Positions 28,280 through 36,849 of a DNA stretch of 64,000 nucleotides are shown piece by piece. Both the position numbers and the translations under genes were made by a program. Every line of letters begins with the position of its first letter. Position 1 is the stretch's first letter. The notes beneath the pieces were generated by a model. The model was given only the letters and a program-made list of their open reading frames with translations, ran no database searches and was not told where the DNA came from. The stretch comes from Aliirhizobium wenxiniae. Its GTDB lineage: Bacteria; Pseudomonadota; Alphaproteobacteria; Rhizobiales; Rhizobiaceae. Location: positions 290,672 to 354,671 of the forward strand of contig NZ_JAEUAN010000005.1 of the NCBI RefSeq assembly GCF_019511445.1, in the 5' to 3' direction.

Positions 28280-29577
28280 GCTCGGCCCCCATCGATTGCG
28301 TGTACGCATTTGCCCGCAACATAGGTGGCGACGGTTCTTCCGGAGAAGCGGGCTTCATCGAACGGTGTGTTCTTCGACCGCGAAATGATCGCATCCTTGG
28401 AAACGATCCAGGGATCGTCGAGATCGATCAGCGTGATATCGGCCTTGGCACCGACTTTCAGCGTGCCGGCATCGAGGCCAAAAATCTGCGCAGGACGGGT
28501 CGACATGGCATCGATCAGCCGCATCAGCGGTACGCGGCCGTCATGATGCAGGCGAAGGGCAGCCGACAGCATCGTCTCCAGCCCGATCGCGCCATCGGCG
28601 GCATCAGCGAACGGCAGGCGCTTGGTGTCGACATCCTGCGGATCATGCGAAGATACGATGATGTCGATATCGCCCGCAGCCAGCGCGTCGGCCATCGAGA
28701 TCCGGTCGTCTTCGGTGCGAAGCGGCGGCGAGAGCTTGAAGAAGGTGCGGTATTCGCCGATGTCGTTTTCATTCAGCGAAAGATGATTGATCGAAATGCC
28801 GCAGGTGACGTTTGCGCCGCGGCCGCGGGCGACCTTCATCGCCTCGACCGATTCCGGCACCGAGATCTTGGCTGCGTGATATTTGGCCTTGGTGAGGGCG
28901 GCGATCCTGAGATCACGTTCCAGCGGAATGATCTCCGCTTCCTTCGGCACACCGGAAAGACCGAGCCAGCTGGCGAACAGCCCTTCATTCATCACGCCAT
29001 TGCCGAGATATTTTTCTCTCAGTTCCTGCGAGATCACCGCATCGAACTCGCGTGCGTAGGTCATGGCGCGGCGAAGCAGCAGCGAGTCGGAAAGCGCATG
29101 GCGGCCATTGGTGAAGGCGACGGCGCCGGCTTCCTGCAGCAGACCGAATTCCGTCATCTCCTTGCCTTCGAGGCCGCGGGTGAGGGCGGCGGCGGCATGA
29201 ACATTGACCAGCGCCTTGTCGCGGGCCGTCTTATGGACGAATTCGACCAGCGCGATGTCGTCGATGACAGGATCGGTCTCCGGCATCATGATGAAAGAGG
29301 TGACACCACCGGCCGCTGCCGCGCGGCTGGCGGATTCGATCGTTTCGGTATGCTCCGCACCCGGTTCGCCGACATAGACGCGGGCATCGACAAGGCCGGG
29401 CACAGCGACGAGGCCCTGGCAATCGCGCACGCTGGAGCCATGCGGTACGCCCTGGTTCAGTGCGTCTTTGCCGGATGCAAGAATATGCCCGTCTTCGCCG
29501 GTGATGATCGTGCCGATTTCGTCGAGATTGCGCGACGGATCGAGGATGCGGACATTCGTGAGAACGGTGGACTTCAT
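28276..29577 (-). CDS. pyrC: dihydroorotase-like protein, catalytic motifs missing
   Basis: A 433-residue amidohydrolase-fold protein with the overall length and C-terminal [24 protein letters not shown] of type I dihydroorotases. The metal-binding HxH of the family (PGLIDxHVH) reads [14 protein letters not shown] here, so both His are lost, and the later DHAPH-type motif reads SSHDPQDV. It is therefore probably inactive and likely structural: PyrC' partners aspartate transcarbamoylase in pseudomonads. It overlaps pyrB by ATGA. A catalytic dihydroorotase should be encoded elsewhere. Confidence 0.88.
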   Translation of the reverse strand: MKSTVLTNVRILDPSRNLDEIGTIITGEDGHILASGKDALNQGVPHGSSVRDCQGLVAVPGLVDARVYVGEPGAEHTETIESASRAAAAGGVTSFIMMPETDPVIDDIALVEFVHKTARDKALVNVHAAAALTRGLEGKEMTEFGLLQEAGAVAFTNGRHALSDSLLLRRAMTYAREFDAVISQELREKYLGNGVMNEGLFASWLGLSGVPKEAEIIPLERDLRIAALTKAKYHAAKISVPESVEAMKVARGRGANVTCGISINHLSLNENDIGEYRTFFKLSPPLRTEDDRISMADALAAGDIDIIVSSHDPQDVDTKRLPFADAADGAIGLETMLSAALRLHHDGRVPLMRLIDAMSTRPAQIFGLDAGTLKVGAKADITLIDLDDPWIVSKDAIISRSKNTPFDEARFSGRTVATYVAGKCVHAIDGGRA

Positions 29578-30512
29578 GCGCGTTCTCCCTGGTTGGAGGT
29601 GAGAAGCGTCTCCATCACGGCCATGCGCACCGCGACCCCCATTTCCACCTGCTGTTCGATCACGCTTTGCGGACCGTCCGCGACTTCCGAGGCGATTTCG
29701 ACGCCACGGTTCATCGGACCGGGATGCATGACGAGCGCGTCTTCCTTGGCCGCTTTCAGCTTTTCTGCGTCGAGCCCGTAGAAGCGGAAATATTCGCGAA
29801 CCGAGGGGACGAAAGAGCCGGCCATGCGTTCGCGCTGCAGGCGCAGCATCATCACCACATCGGCATTCTTCAAGCCTTCCTCCATCGAGTGGAAAACTTC
29901 CACGCTCATGTCGCGGATGCCTGAAGGCAGAAGGGTGGAGGGAGCAACGACGCGGACGCGGGCGCCCATGGCGTTGAGAAGAATGATGTTGGAGCGGGCG
30001 ACGCGCGAGTGCAGGACATCGCCGCAGATCGCCACCGTGATACCCGTCAGCGTACCCTTGGCACGGCGGATCGTCAGCGCGTCGAGCAGCGCCTGGGTCG
30101 GATGTTCATGCTGGCCATCGCCGGCATTGACCACCGAGCAGGCGACCTTTTGCGCCAGGAGCGCGGCGGCACCGGCGGAAGAGTGGCGAAGCACCAGCAC
30201 GTCGGGGCGCATCGCATTCAGCGTCATCGCCGTGTCGATCAGCGTTTCGCCCTTCTTCACCGAAGAATTGCCGACCGACATGTTCATCACGTCCGCGCCG
30301 AGTCGCTTTCCTGCGAGCTCGAACGACGACTGCGTACGCGTCGAGGCTTCGAAGAAAAGGTTGATCTGGGTAAGGCCGCGTAATGTGGACGTCTTTTTCT
30401 CCCGTTGCCGGGAAATCTTCACGGCCTCGTCGGCCTTGTCGAGAAGATAGGTGATGTCCTGTTCTTTGAGACCCTTGATGCAGAGGAGGTGGCGATGAGG
30501 GAAGAAGACCAT
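29574..30512 (-). CDS. pyrB: aspartate carbamoyltransferase catalytic chain
   Basis: A 312-residue enzyme joining carbamoyl phosphate and aspartate in pyrimidine synthesis. The carbamoyl-phosphate motif STRTQSSFE and the [11 protein letters not shown] motif are present. The start at ATG 30512 ([15 protein letters not shown]) is chosen: the longer reading adds 19 unrelated residues. First gene of a leftward operon whose next member is the dihydroorotase-like protein, with a 4-bp overlap. No regulatory chain (pyrI) is present. Confidence 0.95.
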   Translation of the reverse strand: MVFFPHRHLLCIKGLKEQDITYLLDKADEAVKISRQREKKTSTLRGLTQINLFFEASTRTQSSFELAGKRLGADVMNMSVGNSSVKKGETLIDTAMTLNAMRPDVLVLRHSSAGAAALLAQKVACSVVNAGDGQHEHPTQALLDALTIRRAKGTLTGITVAICGDVLHSRVARSNIILLNAMGARVRVVAPSTLLPSGIRDMSVEVFHSMEEGLKNADVVMMLRLQRERMAGSFVPSVREYFRFYGLDAEKLKAAKEDALVMHPGPMNRGVEIASEVADGPQSVIEQQVEMGVAVRMAVMETLLTSNQGERA

Positions 30513-30682
30513 TGGGCATGTCTCCGCTTGCGTTCGGCGGTCTATAAGGTTTGGGGGGGCAAGCTGCAAGCGGGATCGGGCGTTATCTACGTGTTGTTAG
30601 CGAAACCCGGCATCTGCTCACCACTTCGAACGCGGCTATGGCAATCAATATCGACCTCAGCCTCTAAAACGACCCCAGAAAT

Positions 30683-30769
30683 ATACGTATGTTGCATGAA
30701 ATACGTAAGTTGCATAAATTGCGTTTGAGGCATTGGGCGGTGATATTTTGAGGCATTTGGTGGTGATAT
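30683..30769 (+). repeat. two adjacent tandem duplications forming a toxin-antitoxin operator region
   Basis: An 18-bp unit occurs twice in tandem (30683-30700 and 30701-30718; 16 of 18 identical, core ATACGTA..GTTGCAT). A different 23-bp unit also occurs twice in tandem (30724-30746 and 30747-30769; 21 of 23 identical), and its second copy ends inside the antitoxin ATG. TTGCAT (30692-30697) and TAAATT (30715-30720) are 17 bp apart and form a promoter within the first pair. Confidence 0.8.
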
Positions 30770-31019
30770 GAAGCGTTTCTCTTTTTCCGACATGAACAGA
30801 TCGTCCGGCGAAATTCTGGAAACGGCTTTGGTCGAACCGGTCGCTTTGACCAAGTATGGCAAGGAAAAACTCGTCATCCTGACTGCAGAAGCATATCAGC
30901 GGCTGGCCGGAAAACCGCAGGTTCAGGCTTTCGGCCTTTACGATGCGCCAGATGACGTGCATCGCGAGTTGCTGAGCGGCCTTGACGAGATTTTGGCCGA
31001 AGGCGATGCCGATGCTTGA
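30768..31019 (+). CDS. Phd/YefM-like antitoxin
   Basis: An 83-residue protein with an N-terminal SFSDMNRSSGEILETALVEPVALTKYGKEKLVILTAEAY, the pattern of Phd/YefM antitoxins: an N-terminal DNA-binding fold with a short acidic C-terminus that grips the toxin. The duplicated DNA directly upstream is a plausible site for autorepression. The stop overlaps the start of the next gene, as in type II toxin-antitoxin operons. It sits between pyrB and aidB, divergent from pyrB. Confidence 0.75.
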   Translation: MKRFSFSDMNRSSGEILETALVEPVALTKYGKEKLVILTAEAYQRLAGKPQVQAFGLYDAPDDVHRELLSGLDEILAEGDADA

Positions 31020-31407
31020 GCGCGGCCATGTGGTCCGATTTTACTATCTCTGGAAACGACAAGCCCAGGCTGGCGAGGAATCCGGTCGAAAAGCCCGGCC
31101 AGTATGTATTGCCATCCGGACAAAAGACATTCCTGGCAGCGTCTATCTGTTTCCGATCACTTCACAACAGCCTGATGAGGACAGGCTTTCGCTGGCATTC
31201 AACCAGATCGAATGCCGCCGCGCAGGCCTGCGTTTCCCGTGCTGGATTATTCTTGATGAATATAATCTTGTCGCCTTGGACAAGGCTTATGACCTCGAGG
31301 ATATTCGTCCGCTGGGCAGTGTAAGTCCGGCTTTCCTTGTGGAAATGGCACGTACGATCAAGGAGGCTGCGGCGATTGGACGACTGTCGGGTGTAAAACG
31401 CTCGTGA
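31012..31407 (+). CDS. putative toxin, PemK/MazF-like
   Basis: A 131-residue protein from ATG 31012 (MLERGHVVRFYYLWKRQ), overlapping the antitoxin stop by 8 bp; an ATG two codons earlier is possible but has a poorly placed SD. GHVVRFYYLW followed by KARPVCIAI and YLFPITSQQP resembles the GDIV...KxRPxVV start of MazF/PemK toxins with a spacer. The remainder (WIILDEYNLVALDK) is less familiar. The pairing with a Phd-like antitoxin is the main evidence; toxin family assignment is tentative. Confidence 0.5.
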   Translation: MLERGHVVRFYYLWKRQAQAGEESGRKARPVCIAIRTKDIPGSVYLFPITSQQPDEDRLSLAFNQIECRRAGLRFPCWIILDEYNLVALDKAYDLEDIRPLGSVSPAFLVEMARTIKEAAAIGRLSGVKRS

Positions 31408-31614
31408 GCCCGTTCCAGGCCGCAAAGCTCTCAAATTTATAATGGCGCGGCGCATGTGAAGCGCGTCGAAATCGTTTTTCTTACCATCTGATATCGTGAT
31501 CATTTGCTATAGGTTTGGCGGTTGGTTGGATCCCAGCGCGGCCATTTGTTGAGAAGCCCAATTTCGGGTCATGTGCCCGTTCCCACTCCTGTTAACTTCC
31601 GCTAGAAGCGGAGC

Positions 31615-33267
31615 ATGAACGAGTTGACCCGCGCCGAAGAAAAATTTGCCGAACTGAACCAGCCTGCGCCCTGGTCCGGCATCAATGCCTATCGCTCTGA
31701 TCCGCTTCTGGTCGATCTGACGGGGGGGCTTAATCGCGTCATTCGCGAGGAATACGACCAGCTGGGCCGTTATGTGACGTCGCCGGAAGCGCAGGAACTG
31801 GCGCGCATGGCGAATGAAAATCCGCCGAAGCTGAAGACCCACGGTCCGCGCGGCGAGCGCCAGGATGTCACGGAATACCATCCCGCCTGGCACGCGCTGA
31901 TGCGCCGTTCGATGCAGACCGGCCTGCATTCGTCCATCTGGGAGAATATCCCGGAAGCAAAAGGCAGCGAGCATAAGGCCCGCGCCACGCGGTTTTATCT
32001 GACGGCGCAGCTTGAAAGCGGACATCTTTGCCCGCTGACCATGACCAGCGCTTCCGTTGCGGCCCTGATGGCATCGCCGCGCGTCCAGAAGGAATGGGCG
32101 CCGAAAATCCTGTCGCGCAAGTATGATTCGACCAATCGCCCTGCAATGCAGAAGAGCGCAATCACGCTTGGCATGGGGATGACCGAAAAACAGGGCGGCA
32201 CCGATGTGCGCGCCAACCGCTCGACTGCCGAGCGGGTAGGTGAGGGCATCTATCGCCTTAACGGCCACAAATGGTTCATGTCAGCCCCGATGAGCGACGG
32301 TTTCATCATGCTGGCGAAGACGAAGGACGATATCAGCTGCTTCCTCGTTCCGCGTCTTCTCGAGGATGGTTCGGCCAATGGCCTGCAGTTCCAGCGCCTG
32401 AAGGACAAGGTCGGCAACCGCTCCAACGCTTCGGCTGAAGTCGAGTTTTCCGATGCTTTCGGTTATCTGCTCGGCGATCCGGGTGCTGGAATCCGCACCA
32501 TTCTCGATATGATTACGTTGACGCGGCTCGATTGCGCCGTCGCTTCCGCCGGCATCATGCGCGCCTCATTGGCTGAAGCCGTGCATTTCACCCGCGGCCG
32601 CAACGTGTTCGGCAGAAAACTCGTCGACCAGCCGCTGATGACACGGGTTCTGGCGGATATGGCGCTTGACGTGGCGGCTGCCACGGCGCTCGGTTTCCGT
32701 CTGGCGGATGCCTTTGATCGCGCCGCCAGCAATCCGGCTGACGCGGCTTTTGCCCGCGTCATGACCCCGGTCGTGAAATACTTCAACTGCAAGATTGCCC
32801 CGTCGCTGATCTACGAGGCGATGGAATGCCTTGGCGGCAACGGTTACGTAGAGGAGCGTCCGATCGCGCGTCACTACCGGGAAGCGCCGGTCAACGCGAT
32901 CTGGGAGGGTTCGGGCAACGTCATGGCGCTCGATGTCCTGCGTGTCCTCTCACGCGGTCGCGACCTGTTTGAACTGGTACTTGCCGGTTTCGAGCGCGAT
33001 CTCGGCGCGTCGGGCAGAAAGACGATCGAGGTTTTGCGGGCCGCCATGGCGCTTTGTGAACGGGATGAGGGCGCGGCCCGCCTGCTCGTCGAGCAACTGG
33101 CGCTGGCCGCCGGTGCCGCTGAACTGGCGCGTCTCGGCGCCGGCAAGATTGCCGATGCCTATCTCGAAACCCGACTGGCCGGTGGCTGGCGCTCGACTTA
33201 CGGCATGCTCGATGCGCGTTTCGACGCCAGCTATATCGTCGACCTTCTTTACCCGCCGGCTGCGTAA
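31615..33267 (+). CDS. aidB: acyl-CoA dehydrogenase-family protein AidB
   Basis: A 550-residue flavoprotein of the AidB branch of acyl-CoA dehydrogenases. Characteristic stretches are GMGMTEKQGGTDVRAN, LNGHKWFMSAPMSDGF, the Arg in LTRLDCAVASAGIMR and the C-terminal EAMECLGGNGYVEE then NAIWEGSGNVMALDVLR. E. coli AidB is part of the adaptive alkylation response and binds DNA; here no ada gene is adjacent. An SD-like agcggagc lies just before the ATG. It converges on the AEC transporter gene, the two coding regions overlapping by 19 bp. Confidence 0.9.
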   Translation: MNELTRAEEKFAELNQPAPWSGINAYRSDPLLVDLTGGLNRVIREEYDQLGRYVTSPEAQELARMANENPPKLKTHGPRGERQDVTEYHPAWHALMRRSMQTGLHSSIWENIPEAKGSEHKARATRFYLTAQLESGHLCPLTMTSASVAALMASPRVQKEWAPKILSRKYDSTNRPAMQKSAITLGMGMTEKQGGTDVRANRSTAERVGEGIYRLNGHKWFMSAPMSDGFIMLAKTKDDISCFLVPRLLEDGSANGLQFQRLKDKVGNRSNASAEVEFSDAFGYLLGDPGAGIRTILDMITLTRLDCAVASAGIMRASLAEAVHFTRGRNVFGRKLVDQPLMTRVLADMALDVAAATALGFRLADAFDRAASNPADAAFARVMTPVVKYFNCKIAPSLIYEAMECLGGNGYVEERPIARHYREAPVNAIWEGSGNVMALDVLRVLSRGRDLFELVLAGFERDLGASGRKTIEVLRAAMALCERDEGAARLLVEQLALAAGAAELARLGAGKIADAYLETRLAGGWRSTYGMLDARFDASYIVDLLYPPAA

Positions 33268-34184
33268 TTCGCGAAAAACATCGCGACCGGAATGGTGAAG
33301 AAGGCGAGCGCCGTCTGCACCGTGGCTGCTGCTGCGTAGAAGTCGGCATCGCCGCCCATCTGCTTGGCGAGTACATAACCGTTCATCGCTGTCGGCACGG
33401 CAGCGCTGAGCGCGAGCAGCGCCAGGTTTGTGCCGGTAAGCCCGACTGCCATGCCGACGGCGATGGCGAGAACCGGAAATACGACCAGTTTCATTACGAC
33501 GGCCGATAGCACGCCGATGCTCGGTTTCAGCGCGTCCGCGACTTTCAGGCCTGCGCCGACCGTGATCAGGCCAAGGCTGAGCGATGCTTGGGAAAGCATC
33601 TCGACCGTTGCCATCACCGGCCGATAGAAAGGTATCCCGGTCATGTTGATGCCTATGCCGAGGAAAGTCGCGATGATCATCGGATTGCTGATGATCTTGA
33701 TGGCAATGGCGCGATAGTCGCGTCTCTGCCCGGAGAAGACGGCAAGGACTGCGATGCTTCCGGCATTGACCGGCACGATGACAGCGGCCATCACCATGCC
33801 GACCACCACGAGCCCATGTGCATCATAGGTCTTGGCGGCGATCGCAAGCGCCATGAAACCGTTCCAGCGCGTCGAGGTCTGGTAGAGCGAGGTGAAGGTG
33901 GAGGGCGTCATTCTGCCACGCTTCAAAACCGGCCATGATGCCAGCACGACGACCGACATGGTGGTGAAGGCGAGAATGGCGATCAGGCTGACATGGATGC
34001 TGCTTGCATCCGAAAAATCGGCCTTTGCCATGGTCTGGAACAGCAGAGCGGGAAACAGCACATAATAGCTGCACTGCTCCATCCCTTCCCAGAAATTGCT
34101 ATTGATGACTGTGGTCCGCTTGAGGCCGATACCGAGAAGTACGAGCAGGAAAACGGGGAGAATGCTTTCAAATACGGTCAGCAT
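33249..34184 (-). CDS. AEC (auxin efflux carrier) family transporter
   Basis: A 311-residue membrane protein with about ten helices in two halves, started at ATG 34184 (MLTVFESILPVF); five upstream codons to 34199 are possible. The family pattern LALLALSAAVPTAMNGYVLAKQMGGDA near the C-terminus is clear. Bacterial AEC proteins export or import small organic acids such as malate or malonate; substrate unknown. The 3' end overlaps the 3' end of aidB by 19 bp. Confidence 0.85.
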   Translation of the reverse strand: MLTVFESILPVFLLVLLGIGLKRTTVINSNFWEGMEQCSYYVLFPALLFQTMAKADFSDASSIHVSLIAILAFTTMSVVVLASWPVLKRGRMTPSTFTSLYQTSTRWNGFMALAIAAKTYDAHGLVVVGMVMAAVIVPVNAGSIAVLAVFSGQRRDYRAIAIKIISNPMIIATFLGIGINMTGIPFYRPVMATVEMLSQASLSLGLITVGAGLKVADALKPSIGVLSAVVMKLVVFPVLAIAVGMAVGLTGTNLALLALSAAVPTAMNGYVLAKQMGGDADFYAAAATVQTALAFFTIPVAMFFANYAAGG

Positions 34185-34355
34185 GGGCCAGCGGCACACT
34201 TATCTTCTTATGAACTATCTCTCCCTTGCCGCACTCTGCACGTAAATTGCAGCAAGGCAATGCCCGCAATTCTGTGCATCACCTCGTAACGCGCTTGCCG
34301 CCTTGCAGAGAGAGGATTATCCGAAATCGACTGATTTTCTGGAGAGTGGCTGCGA

Positions 34356-35000
34356 ATGTTGCAGATTGCCGACGCGATGACGAAGGAAGGTGTGGCCGCA
34401 AGACCGCGCAATCGCGCCAATACCGAGCGTGCGATTTTTCTGGCGGCTCGCGCTCTCCTCTCGGAACACGGCTTTCAGGGTTTCGGGATCAATGCGGTGG
34501 CGCGTCGCGCCGGCTGTGACAAGCAGCTGATCTACCGCTATTACGGCGGTCTTGATGGTCTGCTCGATGCGATCGGCGAGGAACTCGGCAGCTGGGTGAA
34601 CGACAAGATCCCGCAGGATACCGGCGGCATGTTCGTCCTCACCTATGGTGATCTGATGGAAAAGCTCTCCATGTATTTCATGGAAGCGCTGCGTGACGAT
34701 CCGCTGGTCTGCAAGATCGTCGCCTGGGAGGTCTCGCAGGATACACCGCAGGTTCGTCGCCTCTCCGAGTCGCGCATGAAATCGCTCGGCAAATGGCTCG
34801 AGCGGATGCAGGGCAACCTGAAACCGCCGAAGGGCGTCGATACATCAACCACCAATGCACTGCTGTTTGCATCCATCCAGCATCTGGTGATTTCCGCTTC
34901 CGTCAGCGGACAGTTTGCCGGCGTTCCGCTGAAGGCGGAAAAGGATTGGGAAAAGGTGGCCGCCGCCGTGCGCCGCCTCGTTCGGGCCATATACGGCTGA
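34356..35000 (+). CDS. TetR-family transcriptional regulator
   Basis: A 214-residue regulator. The N-terminal HTH reads TERAIFLAARALLSEHGFQGFGINAVARRAGCDKQLIYRYYGGLDGLLDAI, the TetR DNA-binding pattern. The C-terminal ligand domain is helical and not assigned to a ligand. It is divergent from the AEC transporter gene (172 bp between start codons), so it probably controls that gene or itself; no clear palindrome is visible between them. Confidence 0.85.
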   Translation: MLQIADAMTKEGVAARPRNRANTERAIFLAARALLSEHGFQGFGINAVARRAGCDKQLIYRYYGGLDGLLDAIGEELGSWVNDKIPQDTGGMFVLTYGDLMEKLSMYFMEALRDDPLVCKIVAWEVSQDTPQVRRLSESRMKSLGKWLERMQGNLKPPKGVDTSTTNALLFASIQHLVISASVSGQFAGVPLKAEKDWEKVAAAVRRLVRAIYG

Positions 35001-35088
35001 TCCGAGAAACGTTCTCCACAACCTGACTGTCGAAATTAACCATAACGACGGCTTTCCGTTGCACTGAACTGGTGCGTCTTTAGGTTGG

Positions 35089-35104
35089 TTAATATATTGT
35101 TAAC
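35089..35104 (+). promoter_or_regulatory. CtrA binding box
   Basis: The sequence TTAA-N7-TTAAC occurs exactly once here (35089-35104), the full consensus for the cell-cycle regulator CtrA. It lies 18-33 bp before the start of a two-gene operon of small membrane proteins. Confidence 0.65.
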
Positions 35105-35121
35105 CAGGTTTCGTAAGACAA

Positions 35122-35301
35122 ATGCCGGGTGTGATACCATTCATCAGACAGTATGCACTGCTGATCGTCCTGACGGGGGCGTTCGCAGGACTGGCTTTGA
35201 ACATCGCGGTTCCCGCTGTTGTTTTGAGTTTGATGGCGCTGTCGAGATGGATCGTCTTGACGGATATGGATCCGGCAGAGCTTAAAGGTAAGGCCGCATG
35301 A
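35122..35301 (+). CDS. 59-residue single-helix membrane protein
   Basis: A 59-codon gene from ATG 35122 to TGA 35301. Its N-terminus MPGVIPFIRQYALLIVLTG leads into a hydrophobic helix (about residues 12-42) and ends in an acidic/basic tail. The stop overlaps the start of the next gene as ATGA (35298-35301), good evidence that both are translated. A perfect CtrA box lies just upstream. No family recognised. Confidence 0.7.
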   Translation: MPGVIPFIRQYALLIVLTGAFAGLALNIAVPAVVLSLMALSRWIVLTDMDPAELKGKAA

Positions 35302-35630
35302 AGTGGTTCCTGATACTCTGGGCTGCGCCTGTAGCGCTTCTGTCGAGCTGGTATGGCTTGTCCTACTACGACATGAGCTTCGGCTTCTTCATGCTGACGC
35401 GCCACACCCATGATCTTGTCTTCGAGGTCTATGGAAACGTTCTGGGTATCCCGCCGGAAACCATTCCGCCGCTCGTGGCCCGTGCCATTGCCGTCGACAG
35501 CCTGATCGTCTTTGCAATCATTGCCTTCAGAAAGCGCAAGACAATCGCCGCCTGGTGGCGCAAGCGTCAGTCCTCGAAAGATGAAGCCGCTGCCGTACGC
35601 AGCGATGAGAGCCTGTCCAGCGCGCCCTGA
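35298..35630 (+). CDS. DUF6105-like membrane protein
   Basis: A 110-residue protein with two helices (about residues 1-20 and 62-78) flanking a central soluble segment [40 protein letters not shown], cut here as family landmarks. I recall this as DUF6105, seen in Rhizobiaceae; function unknown. The C-terminal tail is polar and its end overlaps the 3' end of the convergent ruvX by 64 bp. Co-transcribed with the 59-residue protein. Confidence 0.65.
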   Translation: MKWFLILWAAPVALLSSWYGLSYYDMSFGFFMLTRHTHDLVFEVYGNVLGIPPETIPPLVARAIAVDSLIVFAIIAFRKRKTIAAWWRKRQSSKDEAAAVRSDESLSSAP

Positions 35631-36061
35631 AGAATGAAGCTTGCCGCCGCCGAATCGATCCGTTCGGCTCTTTTGGCGCGTGAAACGTCCATTTCCAGAA
35701 GCGCCCGCTCGGCCGCGACCGTCGAAAGCCGCTCGTCCCAGAAGACAAAGGGCAGGGCGGTCTTTTCCGACATGGAGCGGACGAAGGCGCGGGTCGCCTG
35801 GACGCGCGGCCCGGCCGAGCCATCCATGTTCATCGGCAGGCCAATGATGAAGGCCGTCACCTTTTCCTTCTCGGCGAACGCCAGAAGGACCTGGGCATCC
35901 TGGGTGAACTTAACCCGCTTGATCACCGGTCGGGGTGAGGAAAACCGCCGGCCGAGATCAGACATGGCAAGCCCGATCGTCTTGGTCCCGAGGTCAAGCC
36001 CGGCAATCGCCTGGTTCGGCTGAAGCGCCTCGGCCAGTTTCTCGATCGTCAGTGTTGCCAT
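35567..36061 (-). CDS. ruvX: Holliday junction resolvase-like RuvX (YqgF)
   Basis: A 164-residue RNase H-fold protein. Conserved parts are [17 protein letters not shown] (catalytic Asp), [16 protein letters not shown] and [17 protein letters not shown], ending with [18 protein letters not shown]. The family processes pre-16S rRNA 5' ends and is essential in E. coli; a resolvase role has also been proposed. Lies 18 bp downstream of the PhnA-like gene in the same direction, so probably co-transcribed. Confidence 0.92.
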   Translation of the reverse strand: MATLTIEKLAEALQPNQAIAGLDLGTKTIGLAMSDLGRRFSSPRPVIKRVKFTQDAQVLLAFAEKEKVTAFIIGLPMNMDGSAGPRVQATRAFVRSMSEKTALPFVFWDERLSTVAAERALLEMDVSRAKRAERIDSAAASFILQGALDRLSSLRTAAASSFED

Positions 36062-36079
36062 GTCTTGTCTATCCTGAAC

Positions 36080-36385
36080 TCAGCTTTTCTTGCGGACGAA
36101 CTCGGTGCGCAGCACCAACCCCTTGATCGTATCATGGCGGCAGTCGATCTCTTCCGGATTATCCGTCAGTCTGATCGAGCGGATGACCGTGCCCTGTTTC
36201 AAGGTCTGGCCAGCGCCCTTGACCTTCAGATCCTTGATCAGCGTAACGGCGTCACCGTCTGCGAGCACATTGCCGGCGCTATCGTGGACGGCCGCTGCCG
36301 CTGCAGCCTTTGCCGCGACTTCAGATGCGGGAAGCCACTCGCCGGATGCTTCGTCGTAGATATATTCGTCGTCATTGCCTGCCAT
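36080..36385 (-). CDS. PhnA-domain protein (YjdM-like)
   Basis: A 101-residue protein with a C-terminal PhnA domain, AVTLIKDLKVKGAGQTLKQGTVIRSIRLTD then IDCRHDTIKGLVLRTEFVRKK. The N-terminal zinc ribbon of E. coli PhnA/YjdM is replaced by a short YIYDEASGEWLPASE segment. Despite the historical name, no link to phosphonate use is established and no phn genes are nearby. Function unknown. Confidence 0.75.
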   Translation of the reverse strand: MAGNDDEYIYDEASGEWLPASEVAAKAAAAAAVHDSAGNVLADGDAVTLIKDLKVKGAGQTLKQGTVIRSIRLTDNPEEIDCRHDTIKGLVLRTEFVRKKS

Positions 36386-36575
36386 ATGTGTTCCTTAGGT
36401 GATGAAAAATGCATCCGTTGCCGATATTGCCCGAAGGTGCTGGAAACGGCTGGAAGTCGATTATCCCACAGCTCAGCGCCATGCAACCGCGGCGGCAGGA
36501 GATGCCGATCTGGTCGATCTCACGGCAACGGTGCCGACAGGTCGTGAGTGCCGTCCAAATTGACCATCGCAAAGT

Positions 36576-36603
36576 TTGAAATCGGCCTGTGCCGTGCTAT
36601 TAT
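36576..36603 (+). promoter_or_regulatory. sigma70-type promoter of the structured RNA candidate
   Basis: TTGAAA (36576-36581), 16-bp spacer, TATTAT (36598-36603). The predicted transcription start at about 36610 falls on the first bases of the long stem at 36605-36758. Confidence 0.6.
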
Positions 36604-36604
36604 C

Positions 36605-36758
36605 CGACGAGGAGGTGAGACGACCTTCCTTCCGGTGGGAGCCGGGCTTTCGCCCGACCCCCGTGCTGTTATCGGCTTATCGTCAGTGTCAGGCGCCAAC
36701 CGAACAAACTAACGATCACCGTAACCCGGATTTTCAATCGTCTCACCTCCTTTCGTCG
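36605..36758 (+). ncRNA. candidate structured RNA with paired SD and anti-SD sequences
   Basis: CGACGA-GGAGGTGAGACGA (36605-36623) pairs with TCGTCTCACCTCC-TT-TCGTCG (36738-36758): 13 bp, a 2-nt bulge, then 6 bp. It closes a 114-nt interior containing a hairpin CGGGC-TTTC-GCCCG (36643-36656). The left arm is a perfect ribosome-binding sequence (AGGAGGTGA); the right arm carries TCACCTCCTTTC, identical to the tail of 16S rRNA. A promoter points into it. A GTG-started 25-codon frame (36635-36712) lies inside but its spacing from the SD is too long. I do not recognise a named RNA family; a MITE with inverted ends is an alternative. Confidence 0.5.
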
Positions 36759-36759
36759 C

Positions 36760-36779
36760 GTCGGAACGTCCGTTCCGAC
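36760..36779. other. perfect hairpin after the RNA candidate
   Basis: GTCGGAACG (36760-36768) and CGTTCCGAC (36771-36779) form a 9-bp inverted repeat with a 2-base centre. The following CTCTCCCTTCT is pyrimidine-rich but not a T-run, so termination is possible but uncertain. Confidence 0.45.
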
Positions 36780-36849
36780 CTCTCCCTTCTATCAAATTTC
36801 GATTTGGTCTTGTTCCCCCTCATTTGACTGTATTGGAGGACGTTCTCCC

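Noticed and set aside
36576..36827. 83-codon open frame across the structured RNA
   Set aside because: No ribosome-binding site before its ATG, no recognisable sequence; the DNA structure explains the conservation better.
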